Shown here: positions 32,343-39,475 of the stretch, in pieces
How the letters are laid out: each line of letters opens with the position of its first letter
Position numbering within the stretch: position 1 is the stretch's first letter
Assembly: GCA_965220955.1 (NCBI GenBank)
Contig: CBDCRK010000021.1
Location: 1 to 43,470 of the forward strand
Length of the DNA stretch: 43,470 nt
Source of the DNA: CBDCRK01 sp965220955
GTDB taxonomy: Bacteria > Desulfobacterota > Binatia > Bin18 > CBDCRK01
Reading direction: 5' to 3'
The notes under the pieces: generated by a model
Databases searched by the model: none
What the model saw: the letters and a program-made list of their open reading frames with translations, nothing else
Told to the model about the DNA's origin: nothing
Made by a program: the position numbers and the translations under genes

Positions 32343-33506
32343 ATGGATTCGTTCCCTGGCTACAGCCTCCAGCCCGAATTAGTCCTCCTCAAAGACCAAG
32401 TTCACCGCTTTATCCGCGAGGAAATTATTCCCTTGGAACAACAACTTGATCCCGACGCCCCGGACCTGCCGGAAGCAGACTACCAGCGCTTGATGGCAAA
32501 AACCAAAGCGGCCGGACTGTGGTGTTTAGCTGCCCCTGAACAATACGGTGGAGGCGGGCTCAATACGTTTGGGATGTCTGTGGTATTGGAAGAAATGGCT
32601 CAACACCGCATGGGGTTGTATAACCCCGGGTGTGGAACGTTTGGCCGCTATCCCCCAGCCCCTATATATGCTGGCAGCCAGGAGCAAATCCAAAAATATG
32701 CGGTGCCCTCGCTTAGGGACGGTCTTTATACCTTTTTTGCTATCACCGAGCCCAGTGGCGGCTCTGACCCAGCCGGGGCCATTCAGTGCCGAGCTGTCAA
32801 AGATGGCGACTCGTGGATTATCAACGGCTCCAAGACCTTTATCTCCCATGCGCACGAGGCTGAATGGGGAGTTGTCTTTGTGCGCACGGACCCCGCCAAA
32901 GGCCGTAAAGGCATTAGTTGTTTTATTATTGATAAAGACATTCCCGGGTTCACGGCTCGCCCCTTCCGGACCATTCGGACAGTCTCGCTGCCCAACGAGG
33001 TCTCGTTTGAAGACTGTCGGGTGCCAGCAGAAAAAATGATCGGAGAGGAAGGTCAGGGGCTGTTCCTGTGTTTTGATCTCCTCACCAAGGCGCGTTTCCC
33101 CTACTCGGCAGCCAATCTTGGCGTGGCTCTGGCGGCACAGCGGATGGCTATTGCCCATGCTAAACAGCGCGAGACCTTTGGAGAACTCCTCAGCAATCGC
33201 CAGGCCATTCAGTGGATGCTAGCGGATGCGGAAGTAGAATTACGAGCAACCCGTTGGCTTATTTGGGATGGCGCCTGGAAAGCCGATCGCGGGGAAGACG
33301 CTCGGGTCGAGGCTTCGATTGCCAAGCTCTATTCGAGCGAAGTCTTGGGTCGAGTGATTGATAATGCAGTCCAGATCCACGGTGGCTATGGTGTGACTAA
33401 AGAGTTCCCCTTGGAACGGTGGTATCGAGAAGCTCGGGTGCGACGGATTGGTGAGGGACCGTCGGAAGTGCATCGAATGGTGATTGCCCGGGCCTTACTG
33501 CGCTAA
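32343..33506 (+). CDS. Acyl-CoA dehydrogenase family protein
   Basis: The 387-residue FAD enzyme has the family's N-terminal helical domain, the ITEPSGGSDPAGAIQ FAD/substrate loop, and WIINGSKTFISHA in the beta domain. The C-terminal helical domain has AHAKQRETFGELLSNRQAIQ, and IHGGYGVTKEFPLERWYR close to the end. These oxidise acyl-CoA thioesters or related substrates with electron transfer to ETF. The ATG at 32343 follows AAGAGGT; the frame open from 32202 adds a non-family segment. It is divergent from the GNAT-UGSC operon, with a 294-bp shared upstream region. Confidence 0.92.
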   Translation: MDSFPGYSLQPELVLLKDQVHRFIREEIIPLEQQLDPDAPDLPEADYQRLMAKTKAAGLWCLAAPEQYGGGGLNTFGMSVVLEEMAQHRMGLYNPGCGTFGRYPPAPIYAGSQEQIQKYAVPSLRDGLYTFFAITEPSGGSDPAGAIQCRAVKDGDSWIINGSKTFISHAHEAEWGVVFVRTDPAKGRKGISCFIIDKDIPGFTARPFRTIRTVSLPNEVSFEDCRVPAEKMIGEEGQGLFLCFDLLTKARFPYSAANLGVALAAQRMAIAHAKQRETFGELLSNRQAIQWMLADAEVELRATRWLIWDGAWKADRGEDARVEASIAKLYSSEVLGRVIDNAVQIHGGYGVTKEFPLERWYREARVRRIGEGPSEVHRMVIARALLR

Positions 33507-33647
33507 CGCAGAGCTCACCCGATTACATGAACCCCTCCATCCTTGCTAAGGAACTGTTGCAAACCGGACGAAAGCAGTTGACCTGCTTCGGCTTGTATGG
33601 CGACCTCATCTGTCAGAGACGTCAGGGGGCGACACCTCTTCGTCCGT

Positions 33648-34715
33648 CTAACAAGCTGATAGCAGAATTAGCCCCTCAGTTCTAATCCGCTCAGCCAAGC
33701 GAAAAATGGACAGCGGTGCTGATCCTTCCGCCTTATTGTTGACAATGACAAAGGCGGGGTGCTGGCGGGCGGTTGCGTCCAGGCACAGCTCAGCTATAGC
33801 GTTGCGCGAGGTTGGGTCGGCATCAACAAGGCGATTAAAAGGAGAGTAGCGCTCTCGCGCCGCCTCATAGGTCAGATGCCGGGCCTGCATCCAGCGGATC
33901 ACAATGGCTGGAGCCTGGGCTGGCTTGACAGCCTCTGCCTGGGCTTGGATCGGCGGCATATTCGGGTGGCCGTTGAGACAATGGCAGGTGCCGACTGCGG
34001 AAAGCGCGGCAGCATACTCAGGAGTGAACCACTCAGCGTTGCGGAGCTCAACCGCATACAGTGGTCCACGCGGCAAAGCGTCAAGAAATCCGTGCAGGCG
34101 TTCGATAAAGTGTTCAAGACCGCCCCCAAGAGCAGTGAAATCTTGGGGCGAGAATTGAAACAGTAGTGGACCAGCTTTGTCTTTGAGCCCTTCAAGACAA
34201 GGACCAATAACTTCTTGCGTTGCATACTGAGCATCAAGAAACAGGCTGTTGTGTTGACCCCGGCGCGGTCCGTACCGAGGGTGAGAAGAGAAGCGGGCCA
34301 GAGTGCAGTATTCGTGAGCTTTGATCAGAAAACGAAACGAGCCAGGCACCTGTTCTGCATACGCCGCAAACTGGACGGCAGACAGGGGTCGGTAATAGGT
34401 TCGGTCTATCCCCACCGTTCTGAGCAAGGGATGTTGGGAGTAGATCCTGAGTCCATGGCGAGAGAGCTTGGTTTGTGGGGCTGGGCGATCGTAAATCAAC
34501 CCTTCCCAGCCAGGAAAAGACCACGACGAGGTGCCGAGTCGGATGGGGGGCGGAAGTCGCTTGGCAACAGGTTCGAGCGCCGCAGGTAGGGAGGCAACAC
34601 CGACCTCCAGCTGTGGGGGTGGTGAGGGTTGCTGATCCTGTGGTGTGGTAGCAGAGGCCGGCGCAAAAAGGTCAAGCTGGGCTGGAGCTATGCGCCGCTT
34701 GATAACCCTGCCCAT
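33648..34715 (-). CDS. DUF72 family protein
   Basis: The 355-residue TIM-barrel protein has the DUF72 opening IRLGTSSWSFPGWEGLIYD (from about residue 70), FLIKAHEYCTLARFS, GPLLFQFSPQDF, YAVELRNAEWF and the C-terminal FVIVNNKAEGSAP. DUF72 barrels have a conserved acidic pocket and unknown chemistry. The N-terminal about 65 residues are a Pro/Ala-rich extension. I chose the ATG at 34715, preceded by GAGGGTACGC. The in-frame ATG at 34748 lies inside a REP palindrome. Confidence 0.85.
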   Translation of the reverse strand: MGRVIKRRIAPAQLDLFAPASATTPQDQQPSPPPQLEVGVASLPAALEPVAKRLPPPIRLGTSSWSFPGWEGLIYDRPAPQTKLSRHGLRIYSQHPLLRTVGIDRTYYRPLSAVQFAAYAEQVPGSFRFLIKAHEYCTLARFSSHPRYGPRRGQHNSLFLDAQYATQEVIGPCLEGLKDKAGPLLFQFSPQDFTALGGGLEHFIERLHGFLDALPRGPLYAVELRNAEWFTPEYAAALSAVGTCHCLNGHPNMPPIQAQAEAVKPAQAPAIVIRWMQARHLTYEAARERYSPFNRLVDADPTSRNAIAELCLDATARQHPAFVIVNNKAEGSAPLSIFRLAERIRTEGLILLSAC

Positions 34716-34743
34716 AAGCGTACCCTCAATAATACCTTCTTGT

Positions 34744-34812
34744 GTCATTCCTGCAAAAGCAGGAATCTAGCGCCCCGCCACATTTATGGATTCCCGCGTG
34801 CACGGGAATGAC
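34744..34812. repeat. REP-like palindrome (GTCATTCC...GGAATGAC)
   Basis: The block begins GTCATTCCTGC and ends CACGGGAATGAC, with inner arms GCAGGAATC and GGATTCCCGCG. This type of palindrome is common as a dispersed extragenic element. The remaining part of 34716-35127 contains no gene. Confidence 0.75.
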
Positions 34813-35127
34813 AAAGTGAAAGAACGCAGCGTGCTCGTTGGGTCAAAAGCTTGTGTTGCCATGCTCTAGTGTACCAATCCTATGTGGACTGATTTAGCCA
34901 GGACCACAAAGAGCATCTTCTATATAGGAAATCTCACTTTTGTGGAAGGCTGGCCAAGGAAATGTCAAGAAAAGCTAGAATTGTCAGACTTGACACTGCC
35001 CAGGCAAAGCCAGAGAATTTCCATATCAGCCGCAACCTCTCCATAGGGATATTTTAACTAAGCGGGGTAGGGTTTTTTGTCTCAGTGCGAGATGGTATGA
35101 CGGGAAGCGGAAAGGAGGAATCTTTTG

Positions 35128-35574
35128 ATGTCTGTTCCATTTACTGGAGGCTGCGCGTGTGGCGCGATTCGCTATGAGTGTTCGGCCGCCCCCGTCTTCT
35201 CTTGGAATTGTCACTGTCGGGATTGCCAACGGGCCAGTGGCGGCGCCTATTGCCCGGTGCTCTATGTCCCGAAAGCGGCGCTCACCATCACAGGGCAGAG
35301 CAGGTATTACAACGTCAAGGCCGAGAGTGGCAATGGGGTGAGTCGCGGGTTTTGTCCGCAGTGCGGCTCTCCCGTTTTTATCCGAGCCGACCTTGTCCCG
35401 GACCTCATGGGTGTGTGGGCAGCGAGTTTGGCTGACCCCAGCCGGTTTGAGCCCGCGGTGCATGTATGGACCGGGAGTGCCCAGCCTTGGGATTGCATCA
35501 ACCCGACTCTCCCGAAGATTGAGAAGGCACCAACTGAGGATCAATTCCAGCAGTTGCTTTCGCAACGAGCATAG
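35128..35574 (+). CDS. GFA (glutathione-dependent formaldehyde-activating-like) family protein
   Basis: The 148-residue zinc protein has the family's cysteine pattern: FTGGCACGAIRYEC at the start, NCHCRDCQRASGG (catalytic zinc), and RGFCPQCGSPVF (structural zinc). The fold is that of Gfa/CENP-V proteins; activity as a glutathione adduct carrier is known for a few members only. The ATG at 35128 follows AAAGGAGGAATC; the TTG one codon earlier was rejected. It is monocistronic as far as can be seen. Confidence 0.92.
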   Translation: MSVPFTGGCACGAIRYECSAAPVFSWNCHCRDCQRASGGAYCPVLYVPKAALTITGQSRYYNVKAESGNGVSRGFCPQCGSPVFIRADLVPDLMGVWAASLADPSRFEPAVHVWTGSAQPWDCINPTLPKIEKAPTEDQFQQLLSQRA

Positions 35575-35766
35575 TCTCGACTGACCTAGCCGGTGGTAAA
35601 TTGTTCCGATTCTAACAGAGTCCTTTTTCCTCCTTTGTCTACAAATATTCAAGTGGATTGTCCAGGCAGCACACCAAGCAACCTTGTGAGCTTTCAGGCG
35701 AGCTTTCAGAGTACTTCCTCTACCCATCAAGCTATGTGAGCAGACTTCCCGAGGATTTCCTTTTTG

Positions 35767-36450
35767 ATGACCTCGATCGGAGTTCTGAATGAAGGGCCTC
35801 TGCACGCTTCACTCAAGCAGCTGTATACCCACCCTGGTGATGTCATGGAAGCTGCGGTCGATGGCTATCTCGTTGACATTCTGCGTGGAGACCTGATCAT
35901 CGAGATCCAGTCGACGAGCTTCGCCTCCATTGGTAAAAAGATGCGTGCTCTCGTTCGTCGGCATCGTGTTCGATTGGTGCATCCTATTGCGCAAGAACGC
36001 TGGATTGTGAAACTGCCGGCGAGCAGGGGTGGGTTTACGGTCCGGCGGAAGTCCCCGAAGAAGGGGGGATTCGAGGAAATATGCCAAGAGCTTGTGAGCT
36101 TCCCGGACCTGCTGGTCAACAAGAACTTCGAACTTGAGGCCGTTGTCACCCGCGAGGAGGAGCTACGTCGATTCGACGGCCGTCGTGGTCGCCGTCGCCA
36201 TGGCTGGGTCGTGGTGGAACGACGCTTGGTGGAGGTTGTGGATCGGATGCTGATCCGAGGGCCCACAGACCTGGTGGCGCTGCTGCCTGTCGATCTGCCG
36301 AACCCGTTCCAGACGTCAGACCTCTCTTCGTTGCTTTGCCGCCCCCGAGCCCTGGCACAGAAGATGGCCTACTGCCTGAGAAAGTGCGGGGTCATTACGG
36401 TGGTGGGAAGGGACCGTAACGGCATCCTCTACCAACGCGAACACGCCTGA
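35767..36450 (+). CDS. Predicted PD-(D/E)XK-type protein with C-terminal winged-helix region
   Basis: The 227-residue protein has an N-terminal block VDGYLVDILRGDLIIEIQ in which Asp and E-x-Q sit at the spacing of an endonuclease-like core. RLVHPIAQERWIVKL and ELVSFPDLLVNKNFELE follow. A basic segment (RRFDGRRGRRRHGWVVVER) and a helix-turn-helix-like C-terminus (about 180-225) complete it. The family occurs as conserved hypotheticals in diverse bacteria and I cannot name a function. The start is the ATG at 35767 with a weak GAGGA site. Confidence 0.6.
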   Translation: MTSIGVLNEGPLHASLKQLYTHPGDVMEAAVDGYLVDILRGDLIIEIQSTSFASIGKKMRALVRRHRVRLVHPIAQERWIVKLPASRGGFTVRRKSPKKGGFEEICQELVSFPDLLVNKNFELEAVVTREEELRRFDGRRGRRRHGWVVVERRLVEVVDRMLIRGPTDLVALLPVDLPNPFQTSDLSSLLCRPRALAQKMAYCLRKCGVITVVGRDRNGILYQREHA

Positions 36451-36512
36451 GCACGGTTGTGATGCCGGTTTTTTCCTTATAAGGGAGAGAAACTATAGAA
36501 AGGAGTCTGACT

Positions 36513-37229
36513 ATGTCTCTAGCAAACACCACAGTCATAATTCTGGGTGGCAGCACGGGGATCGGCCTTGCCACGGCGAAAGCGGCTCTGGCCGAAGGAG
36601 CCCATGTGACTATCACGGGCCGGTCGGCCGAGAAGTTACAGGCGGCCCAAGCTGCTCTGGGCAGTGCCGTCCGTACGGTGGCTCTGGATGCTACCGATGA
36701 GGCTGGCACTCGCGCTTTGTTCGAGGAGATGGACCACCTGGATCATGTGTTTATTACCGCAGGAGCCATTGTATTTGACCCCGGTCTCCAGCCCTCGAGC
36801 GAGGCTCTAAGACCAGCCATGGACACCCGGTTCTGGGGAGCAGTGTATGCCGCGAAGTATAGTGCTCCGAAGATACGGCCTGGGGGGTCCATTACCTTCA
36901 TGTCTGGGGGAGCAGCCGTGAAGCCCTTGGCCGGCGCGTCAGTAGTGACGGCGTCGTGCGCAGCGGTTGACACCTTGGCGCGGGCTCTGGCTATCGACCT
37001 GGCTCCCGTCCGCGTTAATACCATCCGACCAGGGCCAGTGGACACCCCGCTGCTGGATGAAATGTTGGGCGATAGACGGAACCAGTGGCTGGCCGAGTAC
37101 GCGGCGAAGTTACCCGTCAAACGTACCGGTCGTGCAGAAGAGATAGCCGACGCCGTGCTGTTTATGATGAAGAATGAGTTTGTGACGGGCATTGCGTTGA
37201 CGGTGGACGGAGGGGCTGTACTGGTCTGA
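36513..37229 (+). CDS. Short-chain dehydrogenase/reductase with a non-canonical active site
   Basis: The 238-residue Rossmann protein has the cofactor loop GGSTGIG at 12-18, DHVFITAGAI, SITFMSGGAAV with the expected Ser, and IRPGPVDTPLL. At the YxxxK position it reads SVVTASCAAVDTLARAL, so both Tyr and Lys appear to be missing. Some SDR subfamilies lack these and act as non-reductases or regulators. AAAGGAGTCTGACT precedes the ATG. It is convergent with the Nu-class GST, with a strong inverted repeat between them. Confidence 0.85.
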   Translation: MSLANTTVIILGGSTGIGLATAKAALAEGAHVTITGRSAEKLQAAQAALGSAVRTVALDATDEAGTRALFEEMDHLDHVFITAGAIVFDPGLQPSSEALRPAMDTRFWGAVYAAKYSAPKIRPGGSITFMSGGAAVKPLAGASVVTASCAAVDTLARALAIDLAPVRVNTIRPGPVDTPLLDEMLGDRRNQWLAEYAAKLPVKRTGRAEEIADAVLFMMKNEFVTGIALTVDGGAVLV

Positions 37230-37374
37230 GCTGTGGGGAAGTTGGTCGAATAAGTAAGCCCCGTCACATAGACATTACTCCTGCTCCGGCACGGCTATGC
37301 CGGTCAAGACGTACGCGCTGTACTCGGTGAAAACCTTGTGCGTGTGGCCTGGCAAGTCTGGCAACGCAGGAATT

Positions 37375-37427
37375 AATCAAAAGGGTCAGCAAGCAAAACT
37401 AATCAAAGGACTCTGACCCTTTTGATT
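37375..37427. terminator. Long perfect inverted repeat between convergent genes
   Basis: AATCAAAAGGGTCAG (37375-37389) and CTGACCCTTTTGATT (37413-37427) are perfect 15-bp complements separated by 23 nt. Position between the stops of the plus-strand SDR (37229) and the minus-strand GST (37455) suggests a bidirectional terminator, with A-tract and T-tract inside the arms. It shares GGGTCAG with the REP-type tags further right. Confidence 0.55.
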
Positions 37428-37454
37428 CTGTTGGGATACGGTGACGGGAGCCGG

Positions 37455-38177
37455 CTATGCCGGAACCGGTCTGGCTCGCTGGTTGTAGAGCAACTTACGG
37501 CGTCGCTCCAGCTCTTCCTGCGGGAGCTGGGAGTAGTCCTCAGCTAAGTCGCTACCTGCCGCCATCCCTTTTTGCACGGCGTCTCGCTGGGAGAGCTCTT
37601 CGAACCAGCGTTTGAAGTACTTGAACTCATTGATGTCCTGGCCTTGGGCTTCCCAATTGACCGTCCAGGGATAACTAATCATATCGGCAATTGTGTACTC
37701 CTCACCAGCCAGATAGGGCCGGTCATACAAGCGATTGTTGAGAACACCAAACAGGCGATTGACCTCATCGGTGAAACGCCGCACCGCATAGGACTGATCG
37801 CCCTGATTGTCGCTCAAGCGGCGAAAATGGCCACACTCGCCGCTTTTGGGACCCTGGTTGGCCATCTGCCAGATCAGCCACTGATTAACCTCGTAGCGAC
37901 CACGCACATCCTGGGGGTAGAACTTCCCTACCTTTTCGGCAATGTACATCATGATGGCACCTGACTCGAAGATGCTGATCGGTTCGCCACCGCCGAGTGG
38001 CTCGTAGTCCACTATAACGGGCATACGGTTATTCGGGCAGATCTTCAGAAATTCGTCTTGGAACTGATCCCCGCGGCCGATGTTGCAGGGTACCAAGTTA
38101 TAGGGCAGGCCACATTCCTCCAACAGAATGGTCACTTTCTTACCGTTAGGGGTGGGCCAATAGTGCAAATCGATCAT
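37455..38177 (-). CDS. Nu-class glutathione S-transferase (YfcG/YghU-like)
   Basis: The 240-residue product begins IDLHYWPTPNGKKVTILLEE with the Thr-Pro-Asn catalytic turn typical of the Nu class. It has NNRMPVIVDYEP with cis-Pro, and SIFESGAIMMYIAEKVG. The C-terminal domain has WQMANQGPKSGECGHF and AGEEYTIADMISYPW. Nu-class enzymes have disulfide-bond reductase activity with glutathione. AGGAGGAACATAGT precedes the ATG. A 57-codon GST fragment follows at 38257-38430 on the same strand, so the locus seems to have had a second GST. Confidence 0.93.
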   Translation of the reverse strand: MIDLHYWPTPNGKKVTILLEECGLPYNLVPCNIGRGDQFQDEFLKICPNNRMPVIVDYEPLGGGEPISIFESGAIMMYIAEKVGKFYPQDVRGRYEVNQWLIWQMANQGPKSGECGHFRRLSDNQGDQSYAVRRFTDEVNRLFGVLNNRLYDRPYLAGEEYTIADMISYPWTVNWEAQGQDINEFKYFKRWFEELSQRDAVQKGMAAGSDLAEDYSQLPQEELERRRKLLYNQRARPVPA

Positions 38178-38256
38178 ACTATGTTCCTCCTGGTTTAAGG
38201 TTTAAGCCTACTAGATTCGGCAGCGTTGCCGCCATAGTATACCGATTAATCCCTCT

Positions 38257-38430
38257 CTAACAAGAAGACCGCTCGCTATCTGTCAGCTCTCCGTGCCTCG
38301 GGCAAAAGCGCAACATTGCCATATTGGGTTCGTGATGGTACTGCTCAAAAAACATCCACTGCAGCACTTTGGCGCGCTCAAAACGGTCCTCAAGAAGGTG
38401 CCGGATTTCACTGCTTATTGCTGGCGACAT
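38257..38430 (-). pseudogene. Glutathione S-transferase internal fragment
   Basis: Fifty-seven codons encode DRFERAKVLQWMFFEQYHHE followed by PNMAMLRF. This is the inter-domain helix segment of alpha/Nu-like GSTs (R.K.LQWMFFEQY..EP). Neither the thioredoxin domain nor the full helical domain is present. It lies in 38178-38504 together with no other gene. Confidence 0.6.
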
Positions 38431-38504
38431 ACTACTTGAGATTGTGTAGCCCTTGTTGTATTTCTTAGTTGATAGTGAGCCCGCACGTGGATTTCTAAAC
38501 AGCC

Positions 38505-38780
38505 ATGGCCCTTGTTGAACCTGAGTCTTTTACTGGTAAAGAGGTTGCTCGAGTCTATATGGCAGTCAGGCTCGCCGAAGCGAAGCATGTGGAGAAGACT
38601 CTGACGGAGAATGACATCGACTACTCCATCGAGTTTGAGCCGTACGAGACGCTCGTCTTAGGCTTGTTCCCATCCAGGCGTACCGGGGTTGCATTCTATG
38701 TTCTTTCCGGACAAGCCGAATTCTGTAGACGGGTGCTTGTCGGCGCAGATTTGTGGGTTGGGATCATAGACGAGGAATGA
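38505..38780 (+). CDS. Small DUF2007-like (putative signal transducing) protein
   Basis: The 91-residue product has alternating strands and helices with EVARVYMAVRLAEAKHVEKT followed by LTENDIDYSIEFE, and a hydrophobic strand GVAFYVLSG. The first part resembles the DUF2007 ferredoxin-like fold that begins with a strand and an EAxxVxxxLxxxxI helix. There are no catalytic residues to point at. The ATG is preceded by only a weak site, and the family call is tentative. Confidence 0.55.
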   Translation: MALVEPESFTGKEVARVYMAVRLAEAKHVEKTLTENDIDYSIEFEPYETLVLGLFPSRRTGVAFYVLSGQAEFCRRVLVGADLWVGIIDEE

Positions 38781-38909
38781 GGGACATTGTTGGATTTTGG
38801 CATAACTTTGCTGCGATTGCTGCTGTTAGTGGAGTTGTTATAAGTTTTTGCTTGCCCAGATGGGAGAATAAAGGGTCATAGAGGTGTTGCCATGAGTGAA
38901 ATTTCCTAT

Positions 38910-38936
38910 CAATATGAATGCCTGACCCCTAAGTCT
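38910..38936 (+). repeat. REP-type tag, copy a
   Basis: CAATATGAATGCCTGACCCC plus CTAAGTCT; variant of the tag family around the transposase remnants. It interrupts a short frame starting at 38892 (MSEISYQYEC), which is not a gene. Confidence 0.7.
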
Positions 38937-39046
38937 TCTTCTATATCGTAGATTTCACCCACAAGATAGCTCCTGACACCAACTACAAGCCGGCTCACCT
39001 CCAATGCCCTTGTCAATATACCTAGAGTTGATAAGTTCATGGAGCC

Positions 39047-39196
39047 ATGAAAATAGATCTCAATGACACATACAAGCGGATTATCAAAAAGCGAACTATA
39101 GAGTTAAAGCTCGAGGGGAAGGGGTACCCTAAGACAGTCAGGATCATTGCAGAAGAGTTGTACGGTGCGCGCTATGGGAAGGACACCCCCCATTAG
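39047..39196 (+). CDS. Small basic hypothetical protein, 49 residues
   Basis: The frame MKIDLNDTYKRIIKKRTIEL continues with LEGKGYPKTVRIIAEELYGA. It is very basic and could form an HTH-like helix pair. A GGAG sequence overlaps the start region at 39041-39044, only 2 nt before the ATG, so the start is uncertain. It overlaps the next frame by 26 nt in a different phase. Unknown function. Confidence 0.35.
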   Translation: MKIDLNDTYKRIIKKRTIELKLEGKGYPKTVRIIAEELYGARYGKDTPH

Positions 39197-39380
39197 CACG
39201 ATAGGAGCTGTGGCCCCATCGCCATGGCCATGGATCAAAGAGGTGGGGGAATTGCTGAAAGATTTGTCCTCATGGATAATCAAACAGCAAACCAAAAAGG
39301 AACAAGACATCCAAGACCTGCAGGAACTCATCGAGCCCTTGGTATCCGAAGCATGGGAGGTCTCGGGTAGCAGTAACTAG
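39171..39380 (+). CDS. Small hypothetical protein, 69 residues, overlapping the previous ORF
   Basis: From ATG 39171 the product has a proline-rich start (MGRTPPISTIGAVAPSPWPW) and an amphipathic, glutamate/lysine-rich helix (IKQQTKKEQDIQDLQELIE) that could be a coiled coil. The frame is open further upstream to 39147 but without a better start. Its overlap with the previous ORF suggests a pair of coupled small proteins. No family recognised. Confidence 0.35.
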   Translation, partial: AMGRTPPISTIGAVAPSPWPWIKEVGELLKDLSSWIIKQQTKKEQDIQDLQELIEPLVSEAWEVSGSSN

Positions 39381-39397
39381 AGGACGGCTAACTTATA

Positions 39398-39428
39398 GTC
39401 AATATACATGCCTGACCTCTAAATCCCC
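39398..39428 (+). repeat. REP-type tag, copy b
   Basis: GTCAATATACATGCCTGACC plus TCTAAATCCCC; it ends 11 nt before the -35 element of the methyltransferase gene. Confidence 0.75.
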
Positions 39429-39439
39429 AAGAGGCGAAT

Positions 39440-39468
39440 TTGCTTCACTTTTTTTCAGCGGGTACAAT
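39440..39468 (+). promoter_or_regulatory. Predicted sigma-70 promoter of the methyltransferase gene
   Basis: TTGCTT (39440-39445) and TACAAT (39463-39468) are separated by 17 bp. The ATG at 39476 begins 7 nt after the -10 element, so transcription should start at or next to the start codon, giving a leaderless mRNA. There is no Shine-Dalgarno sequence. This also rules out the longer reading frame that starts at TTG 39440. Confidence 0.6.
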
Positions 39469-39475
39469 ATCCAGC

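Noticed and set aside
34713..34748. DUF72 start at ATG 34748
   Set aside because: This ATG is part of a REP palindrome; a good ribosome binding site is found before the next in-frame ATG at 34715.
39440..39475. Longer N-terminus of the methyltransferase from TTG 39440
   Set aside because: The extra codons overlap a promoter with TTGCTT and TACAAT, and the family protein starts near the ATG at 39476.
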